Shown in pieces: positions 12,301-23,600 of a DNA stretch of 64,000 nt. Source of the stretch: Monocercomonoides exilis (Eukaryota > Preaxostyla > Oxymonadida > Polymastigidae); the NCBI GenBank assembly GCA_001643675.2, contig LSRY02000033.1, forward strand, positions 744,001 through 808,000, read 5' to 3'. Every line of letters starts with the position of its first letter. The first letter of the stretch is position 1. The translations under genes and the position numbers were made by a program. The notes beneath the pieces were generated by a model, which was given only the letters and a program-made list of their open reading frames with translations, was not told the DNA's origin and made no database searches.

Positions 12301-12796
12301 AGGGGTGGATGCTTTGAGTCAAGGCGATGAAGAAAGGAAATGGAGAGAAAGAAAGATGGCTGCAGAGCGAGTTGCAGAGGCAGAAAGCTCGAAGACGCCT
12401 TTCCGTCCATCCATTGATGAAGCAGCTAAGAGAACAGAAGGGAAACTCAGCAGATTTTTTAAGAAAGTGAATGAAGCGAAATCAGAACAGAGTCAATTTG
12501 AGGAAGATGCAGACTACGAAAACATAACTTCAGAAGGGCAAAATGGAACGAATAGAAGGCTGTCAATTCCGTCTGTCCACAAAGCGAGCCCAGCAAGTTC
12601 AGAAGTGATTGTTGGTGTGAAAGAGGACTATTTGGAGTGGGTGAAAAAAGAAGATGAAAAAAAGCAGAAGGTCAGAGAAGCTGTTATTAAAGAAAGAGAG
12701 AAAAATGAGTTGAGCCAGTGCACTTTCCATCCACGCATAAACAAAGGAACAAGAAGAACAACTGTGCTTGTTCAAGCTCGACTTGCTGATATTTGA
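9302..12796 (+). CDS. Coiled-coil protein with F-x-P-x-I motifs
   Basis: I do not recognise a named family. The single 1164-codon frame starts with ATG and ends in TGA. It alternates Lys/Glu-rich predicted coiled coils (about residues 180-235, 330-350, 830-920 and 1010-1160) with Ser/Thr/Gln/Pro-rich linkers. A short motif of the form [CT]-[ST]-F-x-P-x-[IT] recurs at about residues 221 (CSFKPTIN), 347 (ATFTPET), 1032 (TPFRPSID) and 1140 (CTFHPRIN), each next to a coiled coil. Such motifs are common in cytoskeletal and flagellar proteins of protists, so a cytoskeletal role is a reasonable inference but not shown. It is divergent from RAD17 and convergent with MED14. Confidence 0.7.
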   Translation: MSSPIINQLLQTKQEGYSRLHQDPHSPLQPSISLQPNTFQAERTQNEQDFKIRNSKSLLGRVGQFLEQRRQLEEKNRPGGTCEHLLPNIILASIENSEKEEILQPEEIDPYTEKNLVSDQLLIRKDSSHPLDTLTERDSEEQEIDEIEKANKDSPQKRSKSPFKNRNKRPFPRLVKRKNKPKRQLKPFFERLKDDEHVREEKMKRLQQEEEEKKQKEIEQCSFKPTINENKKKEHSQTLHQKELFEDESTIPTQMNLQQLHLPSGFNGIPFGFTNPSSMILNSSTQNTQSVTQPNSILGHSQMSTTDTATVRQNVPPEERLLNWGKKRDQRNEELKRLFEEKEMAEATFTPETTPLPHPTTPRSISHGSTRTTPIKNSSMDEKFQKQQLSARLTARSSFKDASEKNGEDGAISAQSQKEKETNEEEFSENEEISENHREETQNKTKKAQGKPSSVDAYLQLNPFFRLTHISRPRDAQTLLQMEEEEEMNKSKESDDKANSTKEKSFPDENELKIKRLLNQEVNSSLTTSVSFPTPSKSPNITMQTPSWQHPFVPPLHLSPQQGSSLTSPSSRSLQAQHQSSLSNTPFTNTGSVPQRRPNNQNVFQQSQPPQTPMSSSRSISSATSMKTPVQLISSQFPPLSSGLPQIPLLSSNLFTLSLSSNTPFTSAASVSPSHMSTPIHPPQSNQFSTLLTPQTDRPLFSFDASSAPQNDFSQSIPQSTTPTYQQTNASACSSRSMRPQSARRSTRTTPEQTNSQRRGQMSYRSSAMTTRTASSALTTPKISVPKNAANAQNEQKNGPPASPGCRRPHTAFTSPSTYSPSFVAFLERQEKAMRQLQKRKYGEELANIKEKEKMKKKRKEERRKERAEWREERERRLKLFQKHEEKERRKQEKMEQLKKRQEERDSTHLDPEQQTSGEEKEKEKEDEYGSNEYETDDESEEELLSLLTATPDSLQSLSEESSLSSTILNEYDNEDDSDSRMWRSQRSVSTRRMSNSQKRGVDALSQGDEERKWRERKMAAERVAEAESSKTPFRPSIDEAAKRTEGKLSRFFKKVNEAKSEQSQFEEDADYENITSEGQNGTNRRLSIPSVHKASPASSEVIVGVKEDYLEWVKKEDEKKQKVREAVIKEREKNELSQCTFHPRINKGTRRTTVLVQARLADI

Positions 12797-13094
12797 GACA
12801 TTGTAATATTCTTTCTTTGATTATTTATCAACATCCATTTCAAACTTGTGATTTCCAATTAATTCAGATCAAATTCATTTCATTTATGTAATTAATTTTA
12901 TGTGTAATTTTAGAGGAAATTCAAAAATCTTTCTAGTTTGTTCATTTTTATGTTCAATTCACTTTAAATGTAATAATAATCCTTGAAAGCCTTCATTTGA
13001 ATTAGCATCTGTTAACAACAAAGAATTTGGAAAATGAGAAACAACAACAAAATATTACTATTTCTAATAAAAAAACAACTAAAAAAAAATATTT
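12797..13094. other. Intergenic region between convergent genes
   Basis: AT-rich 298 nt between two stop codons. Nothing beyond probable 3' untranslated sequence is seen. Confidence 0.6.
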
Positions 13095-16000
13095 TCAATG
13101 TACACAAAAACCGTTGAAAAGGGTTCTGAAAAAGATTTCAAATATTCCTTTGTTATTTTGGGCATCGTCTTCAGGAGATGTTGAGGCTTTAACGATTTCG
13201 TTGAATTCATTGATTTCTTCCATCATTCTTCCTCTTTTCTCTTCTGCTTCATTCTGCTTCGCTTTTTGCTTGGCCATACAATCATTTGTACGAGCTTTTG
13301 CATTTTTTATTGATTCAATCAAAAATCGAGATAAATCTTGTGGTTTAACCACATCAATTCCAACAATTTGATCTGTTTCGATATTCCAATCGAGAGAAAT
13401 CTGGAGAGATGAAGACGAATCGTTGGGAGAAGCAGAGCCAATTGTGACATGAAAAGAAAAAGAAACAGATTTACCCGAAGGAGCGACTGACAACAAAGAC
13501 AAGGATATTGGCAATTTTTGATTGAAAGGAAGAAATTGAGTATTCGAGAAGAAAGAAATCTGGCTAAAGAAGCTTGACAAGCATGAAAACGGAAGCTGTA
13601 GCAACGATAAAAATGATGAAAGAGGAAGATTGAAAGGAAGCGTTGTGCTTAAAGAAACCATCCGAAACAGTGCATTCCATGACATAAGAGAGACGTTCTC
13701 GAAAAATGATGGTAGAGCATTTGAAGTTGAAGAAAATGAATGAATCCTCAAGAAATGTGTTTGAACATGAGCTTTATTCTCTTTCATGGGCGATGACTCC
13801 CATCCAACAGCCATAAGCATGAAATTGCCTGAACCAAATGGAACAGATAAGACTGGAGACTGATTCAGCTCGTTTGAGTAATTAATAGAAATAGGATTTG
13901 ACAATTGTCGTTGAACAGAAGTCAAAAGCAACCGATTCCAAATAAGAGCAGAGGAAATAAAAGATGGAAGAAACGATGTGAAAATGAATGAAAGTGCAGA
14001 ATGAGAGAGAGAGATCGTATTTGCAGCAAGTTGAGTGAACTTCAACTCTGAGGAGCATTGTGCTTGCAGAAGTTTAATGAAGATTGAAACATACAATTCT
14101 TCGTTTTGTGGCTGTTGGTCTAATTTCTGTGTGCATTCATTGAAAAGCTTGAGCAAAAGTTGCTGCCGAGTGTTGGGGGATGGAACAAGATGAGGATTTA
14201 TCATGTCTGTGAAGCGAGAGTAATGAGATGTAATGATAGTCACTGAGATGTCTGATGAAATGAGCTCAGTTGGAGAAGAGACAGGAATTGAAATGACGAA
14301 GAAAGGAAGAGAGCAAAGAAGATATGCAGCTGACAACTTCTGCTCAAACGAAGCAAGAGGAGAAGAGAATGCGGTTTGACTTGCTTTGTCTGAGTAAGAT
14401 AAAGCAATGGAAAACATATCTCTGGCATTTTTCAATGAACTGATTGAAGGAAGAAGAGAAAGAGAAGGAAATGATGCAAGAAAATCAGCCAATGGCGTAA
14501 GTTGTGGAACATAAGCAGAGCTATTGCCATTCTGTGAAGAATTGAGAGAAGTGATTGAAAACTGAAAAGTTTGATGTTGAGAAAATGCTGATAAGAAATT
14601 GAGCTTGTGTGCGATCGAAGACAAACGAGTGTGCAATATTTGAGTTGAACTCCTTTGATCTGAGAGAAGAGATGATAACAGCTCAATTGAGAATCTTGGA
14701 AGTTGCACTTGAACAGATTCAGGCAAAAGAGGAGACAAAAGATGATGAATGCTCAGAAGAGATGTGGCAGAATCCATTGGAGGAGAACCACTCAGTTCAT
14801 TCATTAGAGACTTCAGCAAAGAAGACGAATAATTTGCATTTGATGAACGTATTGCCCAATCATAGCAGCATAAGCAGTTGTCAGACATCAAAAGGGAATA
14901 AGGTTTGAATGATGGAACAAGACTTATTGTGATTGTGTCTTTTAAATGGAAGTGCTCAGCATGTTGCAGAGTGATTGAAAGCGGAGTTGAAGAAGCTATT
15001 CCAGTCAAATCAGAAAATGACTCCTTCAAAATTCTCTTCATGCGACTCACTTGGCAAACTCCGAGCAAACAAATAAATACTTTTGCAATGCCATATTTCA
15101 ATTCTTCAGACCATTCATTGCTTAACTCACCATCTTTAGCATCATCTACCATCGAATTCTCATTTCTTATGTCCTCTTTCATATCATCTGTCTGCTTCAG
15201 AAGCACATGTATTATCATTGTTGTCTCATTCCAGTCGATGCAAGTTCCTTCGTCTATCCATTCTCTTCTCATCTCCATTTGCCTTTCTGATGCATTCTCC
15301 ATCTTCAGAACAGCATCTATCCAATATTGCTTTCCCAATTTTGGCTGTTTTGGTTTCGAATCATTAACTTCAGCTTCATCCATTTCCATTCCATTTGACG
15401 GCATTCCATTCTCTTTTGATTGTTGAGGTGTCTGTTGTATTTCCCAACTTGATGGAAAATAAAGTCTTCCTCCTCCGACAGACCTGGCACCCCATCCACC
15501 CAGTCGAAGAAGAGCCTGCTGCGATGAAATGAAAAGTGAGGTGTGAAGGGCAGATGATATGGATGATACTGAAGAAGAAGAAGAAGAAGCTGAGTTCATT
15601 TCAGAGTGTGCCGTGAATGTTGTGTATGGAGGAGGAAGCTTTTGGAGCATTCCAGATGAGGTTGGAGATGAAAGAGGAGAAGAAAAGGGGAAAAGAAAAG
15701 GTGAGTCTGGAAGAGACAGAAGAGCGGTCTGATTGAATGTTGACATACTAGGTGAAGTGAGAGAAGAAGAAGAAGAAGAAGACGGTTCTGCAGCTGAAGC
15801 GGCTTTCTGGTTGTCTTGAGAAGATGCAAGCGATGAGTTTAATGATTCTGAAGTAAAAGCGTATGTTTCATTGTTATTTGAGTGAACAATATGAATCACA
15901 GATGAAAGAGAGACAGACAAAGAAGAAGAATGAATTGAAGAAATAAGAGCCAACAGCATTTGAGAAGAAGGAGTGGAAGATAAGAGCGATTGGATGTGTT

Positions 16001-19000
16001 TCTGTGAATCTGATAAATTGTTGTTGACTGAAGAAGTTGCAGAGGCTGATGCATCAAAAGAAAGAGAAGAAGAAGAAGAAGAAGAAAACAACACCAGAGA
16101 CTCAGAAGCTGCAGGTGTCAAAGGAGGATTCAGAAAAGTCAGTCCACTTTTTGACAGAACAGAAACCATTGATGTTCGAAGTGTGCAAAGAATGTCAGAA
16201 AATTGAGTGGAAAATGCTTTGTGAACAAATTGTGCGACTGAAGTGATGAGAGAAGTGCTGTTTTTGTCAGCTGAATTGGAAGATGTGTCTGAAGATATCG
16301 ATTGAGCAGTCTGTGTATTTGAAGAGGAAGAGGAAGAGGGAGAAGAAAGAGAAGAAGCAGAAGAATTGCGAAATGGATATAAAATGGAAGAGGTTGTGGT
16401 CGATGTGAATGAGTGCAGCAGATAAGCATCAACAAGCACAGCTGCGTTTGAAGCAGAAGGCACAAACAGAAGAAGAAAGACATCATAAACAGCATTTTCT
16501 TCATCTGATTCAGGGCAAGATTCATCCATTGTCACTTCTTTAATGCGAGGGCTGAATGCAACAGAAGCATAAAGTGTCGAAATGTGAGTGAAAGGAGAGA
16601 GGAGAGGAGAAAACGGGGCAGAAAGGGCAGAAGTGGCAGAAGGCTGTGAAATTGTGGGCAGTTTGATCTGAGGTGATGTGGTGCTTGTGAAGAGAAGATG
16701 GATGGGGAGACATTCAACAGACAGAACTTTGCCAGAGGAAGAGGCAGAAAAGGAAGGAAACATCAGACGAGAGCTGTCAGGCAATGAAGAAGACGACTGA
16801 GATGAGCGACTGAACGATGAAGACTGCCCAAAATCAACCAAAATGCGCTTCATCCGCTTTTCGCATAGGACAAAAGGAGAGTTTGTGTAAATTGAGCTGT
16901 GAAATGAGCAAGGCTGCTGAGATGGATCGCGACGAGAGCCGAAAGGAGAAAGAGAGCCAGTGGAAGGGAAGAGGAGGAGAGAAGTCCGAAGCACCTCGAT
17001 CCAGCAGAGGAAGCGCAGACGAGACAGAGTGCTGACAATCCTTGGGAGGGAAGAGGAAATAGAGGCAGAGACAGAGAATGAGGACGGAGAGAATGAAGAG
17101 GCAGAAGAGGAGGAAGATGAGGAGGAAGAGGAAAAATGAGCGAGTGTGGAAAGATCAACTGGAGAAAGAGAAGAAAATGAATAGGTTAAAATTGGTGGGT
17201 TTTCAAATGAATTAGATCGAGATGTTTTCCTGCTTAATTGTGACCTGGAAGAAGGAGAGGAAGAAGAAGAAGAAGAAGGCAGTGATGGCAAAGGGGAAGT
17301 TGGAGATGCGTCTGAAGATTGAGAAGAAGAAATTGATGAGATTGAAGATTTTTCATCAGAAGTCTTTGCTGATGATGCGTCAGAAGGTGATGATTCAGTT
17401 GCACTCTTTGAGCCATCTGCATTTGGCGTCTGCTCTTCCATTGGCTCATCCAATGCACCCATCATCCACAGCGTAGAAACAGACGCTGCTTCACTCCATT
17501 CCATTTCAATTGGATTGCCTTTGATTTTTGTGTGGGTTGTGAACTTTTGTCTCTGACTTGTCAAGGGAGTGATGGAAAGAGGCAGAAAAGACGATAAACG
17601 CAGTGCAGATGCAGATGACACTGGAGCAGAAGAGGAAGAAGAGGAAGAAAAAGGAGAAGAAGAAAGAGAGAAAGATAACAAGAATGAATGAAAGGGGGTA
17701 AAGTCCATCGTGACAGAAGGAAGAACAGAACTGAATTGTTTGCTTTGCATTCGATTAGCAGAATCCAAAGAGGAAGCAGAAGATGAATCAAAAAGGAGAG
17801 GTTTGTTGAATGAGTATCGAAACGGAGCAACAGAGCCAATTGAATGATCCACCAAAAGACTTCGTATTTCCTTTGATGAATCAAAATTATCAGTCATGCC
17901 ATCATCAGCAGTATCAGTTGAATTTGAAGAATTATCAGAAGAAGAAGAAGAAGAAGAAGAAGAAGAAGAAGATGATGATGATGATGAAAGCGATGCTTCA
18001 TTCACAGCAAGCGAAGATTCTGAGGCATGGCACACAGCATCAACAAACCTGAGGACAGAGAAGAGTCCATTCGATGCAAAAAGAGCAGCAGAGTGGAGAA
18101 TGACATGCATCAAAGAGGCAGAAAACACAGGGCTTGCAGACAAACGAGCAGATCGCTCAATCAGAGCAGAGGCAGTTGTTGAATTCTGTGAAGAAGAAGC
18201 TGTGAAGGTGAGGAGTCTTGATTCAGGTGAGTTGGCAAGTGTGAGCGTGTCTTCTGAAAGTGCAGGAGAAAACGACAAAATGGCAAGAGAACGAGAAAGA
18301 GGTGGAGAAAGAGCAGATGAGGAAGAAGAAGAGAGATGAGGAAAGACAATCACAACAGACGGCAGATTAGACGGAATTGTTGATGACTTCTTGTTGAGAT
18401 GGGCAAATGACACGATGAGGCCTTCGTATGAGGAGAGCAGCGAAAGAGCATCGCTTTGGCTGAAAGTGGGAGACATTGTAAACATTCCTGGCGAAGGCGA
18501 CTGGAACGGCGAGGGAACAGGAAATGTTGCAACAGACTGAGCAGAAGGCGAAGATGGACTTTGGGTGGATTGTGCTTTTGAAGGAGAAGGAGATGAAGAT
18601 GAAGATGAAGATGAGGCTGAGGCAGAAGCAGAAGCAGAAGCAGAAGAAGTTGTTGAAGTCAAAGCAGCAACCGGAAATGGCGACAGAGACGGAGTGGAAG
18701 ATGGAGACAGTCCTCTTGCTGATGCTGCAGCAGAGCCGAGTGTTGAGATGATGCGTTCTCTTTCCTCGTCTGCCTCTCTCTTCAGCATCCGCTCTCGAAT
18801 GACGTCTTCTTCGCGGTCTGTCCTTCGTGAGCGCCGCTGCTCGTCTGTCAGAAAGGCGTCGTCCAGAGTGACAGGCACAATCGTCTGGGCAGGCAAAGCA
18901 GACGCTGCTGTAGATGGACGAACAGAAGGCGAAAGGAAAGATACAGAGGAAGAGGAAGGAGACAGGCTGAAGCTGAAAGGAGAAGGTGCGGGTGTTTGGA

Positions 19001-20387
19001 AGTTCCGAATGGAAGAAGGTGTAGATGGAATTGAGTCAGATGGCATCTTAACAGAAGATGGAGTTGTGATAGCAGCAGGAAGAAGAGGCATTGCGGTTGT
19101 TGGGACAGCAGGTGTGACAGCAGTTGATGCTAATAGTGTGGCTGTGGAGGATGATGCTATTGCAGGTGATGTTGTGAACCGGCTGAGAGTGAACGGAAGA
19201 GCACTTTCGGATGACTTTTGAGTAGCAGCAAGGATGAAGAGACGAAGTAGAAGAGAAGAAACGAAGCTTCTGAGGCAGCTATGGAGAACAAGAAGGCACT
19301 GCGAAGGTGAAGATGACAGGATATGAGCATCTTCTTTGTTCTTCTCCAATGATTTGTCTGTATTGCTCACTTCAGCACTTGTTGAATTGCTATCTGAGCT
19401 TGTTTCGGCGCTTTTTTCTTTCTCAATTTCTGCGTCTCGCTCTTTTTGTGCCTGCTTGAGAATCACTTCATTCACTTTCTGCACAACATTCTGCTCTTCT
19501 CTCGCTGATAGAGTCACAAAAAATGTTCTGTCTGACAAAAATCGATCGATTTTGTTACCATTTTCAGTTCCTGTCTGTTGTCGATATTTTGCACTTCGCA
19601 AATTGTGAGGAAAGTTGCATTCCTTTAAAAATAGACGAAAAGTCAATACTCTAAAAAAGCACAGAGGCGGTGTTGGTGCATAAGGTGAACTTAACGGGAA
19701 AAGTGTCACTTCAAATTCATCCTTCTGAATAAAATAAAGTAGTCCATTTGCTAAACAATCTTATTTAAAGTCTTATAAACTGAAAACATTTGAACAAACA
19801 TATTTTTAAACTAAATCCTGGGCAAAACGGAAGAGTGTACCTTCCCAAAAGAGATTTTATCATTTGCTCTGATTCTTCTTTTAATGATAAAGCACTTTTC
19901 ACTGAAAGTGTTGTTTGCTCTAATAGATCTGCTCCAATATCTTTCACAATTTCTGGAAAATGAGGATAAGATCCTGAAGATAAAACATCAGCTGCGAGAG
20001 GGATGACAAATGGCGGCATTCTATACTGTACTAAACGTTCATGAAGGTAAAATAAACGATCAGGAATTGATGTTGACGTGGCATCGAGAATTGACATGGA
20101 CTTATATGCCGACTGAAATAAAATTTAAATGCAAAATCAACGAGAGAAACATCTTCTAAATAGAAGCGGCATACGTCGCAAGCCTCCACATTTTGTGGTT
20201 GCTTCAGCCATCGAACAAGAGCAACAAATTTGCGAATTATTGAGGCGTGCCGAACAAAAAACCCTTGGATCTCGTTCACTTTATCTTCAGGCGTCATTCC
20301 TGCAACCACTGCAGGAAGTCTTCGAAGTTCTGCAGCAAAACAACTTGTTTCCCTTTCAAGCAAGAACGAAAGAGTAAGTTGTTCCAT
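13095..20387 (-). CDS. MED14: Mediator complex subunit 14, MED14/Rgr1 (three exons)
   Basis: MED14 is the backbone linking head, middle and tail of the Mediator coactivator for RNA polymerase II. Exons: 20387-20175, 20112-19812, 19750-13095; introns 62 and 61 nt; phases 0 and 1; total 2389 residues. The first exon shows the family's N-terminal helical block with F-V-A-L-V-R-W-L-K (family: L-x-L-V-K-W). Exon 2 has D-R-L-F-Y-L-H-E-R-L and the diagnostic L-A-A-D-V-L-S-S-G-S-Y-P-H-F-P (family: T-A-x-x-V-L-x-x-G-x-Y-x-x-L-P). Exon 3 opens with N-G-L-L-Y-F-I-Q-K-D-E-F-E-V-T-L, matching the family's N-G-x-x-x-F-x-V-x-x-E-F-E-x-x-L-T. Choosing the inner acceptor TTTAG at 19751-19752, not TTCAG nearer the main frame, is what restores this block. 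The rest is enlarged by Ser-rich insertions, one with about 18 consecutive Ser. The usual length is 1000-1700, so this is long. Confidence 0.85.
17938..17989 (-). repeat. GAA/GAT trinucleotide tract coding poly-Ser in MED14
   Basis: About 17 consecutive plus-strand GAA/GAT triplets read as TTC/ATC-shifted Ser codons on the minus strand within MED14. It is one of several such tracts in this gene (others near 16064-16087 and 18593-18650). Confidence 0.8.
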
Positions 20388-20620
20388 CGAATCATGGGTT
20401 AAATACTTCCAAAATGACTTAAATCTTTTATAGAAATTTTTGAAACATTTAATAAATAAAATAGTTTTTTAAAGTTAAAATAATATTCTTCAAAAATTGA
20501 TAATTGATCTATCCCGCTGACATACATTGTTTTGTCAGTTTTTTTATTTTCTTTTTTTGTTTCAAGACGCAAGCATAACCTTACGCATTAACGTTTTTCA
20601 TAAACGTTATAAAATAAGTC
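20388..20620. promoter_or_regulatory. Divergent intergenic region, MED14 / large Ser-Glu-rich gene
   Basis: The 233 nt between two divergent ATG codons presumably carry both promoters. It includes an AT-rich core and an AACGTT...AACGTT pair (about 20590-20607). No known promoter element can be assigned. Confidence 0.4.
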
Positions 20621-23600
20621 ATGATTCAATCAATTCTAAATATGTCAGCTGAAGAGCTGAGCGCTGAAATTGGAGATCAATCAATTTGGCACGCAATAAA
20701 GGCTAAACAACAAAAAATGACCGAAAGAAATTCAAGGAGTATTCATCTTCAACAAGGAGATTCAAGTTCAGATTCTGAGCAGCAAAAGCATAAGCCTCAA
20801 ACAATGATTATTGAAGAACTGGAACAAGTTCCCATCGAACTTCTTGAAGGACTTAAGCGTACAAATAATGAAGCATTCAGAAATTTAATATATACATGGG
20901 CGCCTTCATTTTTTACTCCAGAGCAATTGCTCCAGATCAAAGCTGTAGAAAAAGAAGTTGAAGATACTGATCAAAATGATAGTAACAATGATAATTTAAC
21001 ACCTTCAGAGATGGGGGAACAAAACAAACGAAAGACTAAAAAAGTGATTGTCGTTTCTCCACTTCTTTCTAAAGAGCAACTTGCATCATTAGATTTTCAC
21101 ACACGACCAACTCAGGCGCACCTTTTCTTATCGTTGCTTGAAGTTGACGATTTAGAATGGCTAAAAATGGAGATGACTGGAATGAATGATGAAGAGCAGA
21201 TCATAAAAGCTCAAGAAACTTTAAATAAGGAAGCTTGTCAATCCTATCAATATGATGGTTCATATTCAAGTCAACAATGGAGAAAAGATCTTTCGATAAA
21301 TCTTGATTCTTCCCGAACATCAGCGAGAGAAAGACAAATAGCAAGCGCAAGGTCTTTTGATGGCCGCCAGCAACAGTCACAAATTCAGCGTTTATCACTA
21401 CCAGCAATTGCATCTCCGATTTCTGCCAGCGAGTTTAACTCTTCTCCTTCAGCTCCAAATTCACCTGGATCCAATGGATTTCACACTGGCCGCAGCACCA
21501 CTGTGTTTAGTGTTGCCCAGTCTTCAGTCGAGGCGCAGCGCCTGCTGTCACTTGATGCTGCTAAGAAGTCGATCATTAGGCGGCTGTGCATTGAGCATGA
21601 GAACGAGGAAGGAAGAAACAGAAAGAGGCAGAATGAAGGAAAAGAAAATGGAAGCGGTATAGCAGAAGAAGATGAGGAAGATATCGACATGGAGACGGGG
21701 GAACGGGTGATTGGAGAGAACGAGATTAGAAAACGGAAGGAGAGAGAGAAGGCAGTTTTCCAGGAGAAAAAGAAGAGAGACGAAAGAAGAGTCAGAGCAG
21801 CACAAAAACTGGAGCAGGAGATAAGAGAAGAGCAAAGGAAGGAAAAACAGAGAAAAGAGGCAGAAGGAAGAGAAAGGGCGCTGAAGGAAAAAGAGGAGAG
21901 AGAAAGAAAGAAAGAGAAAGCAGGGATGGCCAAAGTGTATATGCCAGTGGCTGAAGTGAGGCAGACACTCAAAATACCGCAAAAAGGCAAAAGCGAAACA
22001 AACACTGAAGAAAATGTGACTGAAAGAAGCTTTTCCAAAGAGGCCATTGAGCTTCCACCGCTCATCAGGGAACTTTCACAGACGACTTCGCTTGAGCCAG
22101 AGGCCGAGTCTGCTCTTATTCGACTGCTTTCAACAACACCACAGCCACAGCAACACCACCAGCAGCAGCAGAAACAGTTTGATCATCTTCTGCTATCTTC
22201 CACACATTCTCTCTCAAACACTTCATATTCGCATTTGCCTTCTCATTCTTCCTCTGCTTCGTCTTTTGTGTCTCCGCCGTTCACACGTCGTTCATTATCT
22301 TCTCTCTCAACCACTGCCTCTGTCTTCCGCTTTGCTCCTTATTCCACTCGATCCTTTGAGAAAGAGAAGGAAACAATGAATGAGAAGAAGGAGAAAGAAA
22401 AAGAGAAAGAGAAAGAGAAAGAGACAGGACAGCTAAAGAGCTGGGATGCTGTTGTGGAGGCGAACAGACTGAAGTACAAGGAAAAGCAGATGAAGGCAAA
22501 AGCGAAGTTTGCAGAGAAGCTGAAGGAGCTGTCGAAGGAAGAGAAGATTTCTGGAAGAGAAGATGATGCTGAAACTGATGATAGAGTCAAAAATGATAAA
22601 ACAGAGAATCAACCAGAAGGTGAAGAATTAGACAAGAAGGGATGTGACCAACATAAAGATGAAGTTATCCTTAAAGAACATGCAGAAAAGAATGAGATTG
22701 TGATTGGAGCAGATGAGAAAGTTGTTGGAACAGAAAATTCAATTGATGCTAACAACCAGTTGAATGTGAGTATTGCAAAGGACAAAGCTGGATCAGAAAG
22801 AGCTGAGCTGAGAAGAAGCCAGGCGAAGCAAAAGAAGAAGGACTTTGGCGAAGCACGGGGAATCTTGCAGTCGTTTATGCCTGAAAACACACTCTATTTG
22901 CGTTCTGTGTTTATTCTGCCAGCTGAAAAAGAGAAGATTTCTTTTTCTTCGATGCGGATGTCGAAGGAGAAGAGGATGGAAGACCTGAAAGAAGTTGTTC
23001 GTTGGGAAGAGTCAGACTTTCTGAGGACATCACTTGGAGAAATAGAAGCACACAAAAGAGATGAAAAAGAAGAAGAAGGAGAAGAAGAGGGAGAAGAGAA
23101 GGAAGAAGAAGAAGAGGAAGAGGAAGAAGAGGAAAATGTTGATAGAAAAAATAATCAGCATCAGCATCAGTCATCTATTCATTCTGATGGTGCTTCACAT
23201 GAAATTGATAACAAAAACATGCTTTCACCTGCAGCTCTTTCGCATCCGCCTTCTTCTCTTATTTCTTCATCACCAATTGCAAATACAGTCAGCAGAACTG
23301 CCTCTCTCTCTTCTCTTTCACATCTCCCACCTTCTCCTCTATCGCACAATCAGTGGAAGAATCGTGATGTTGAGAATGGTTTGACCAGTCTGACTGAAAA
23401 TGCATTGACTGATGGAGAGAATGAGGAAAAGGTCGTTGAACGAGATATGTTGGATGAGGGCAAAAAACATATTTCTGATCTTATTTCTGGTGGAAAAGAA
23501 GAAGAGGATGAAAATTCATTGAAAAACAAAGAAGATGAGGAGCATAAGGAAGATGATGAGCATCTTCAATCTGTGAAAGAAGAGGAGAGGAAGAAAAAAT

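Noticed and set aside
19709-19750. Starting the last MED14 exon at the TTCAG nearer the main open frame
   Set aside because: It breaks phase with exon 2; the acceptor at 19751-19752 restores phase and the conserved N-G-x-x-x-F block.
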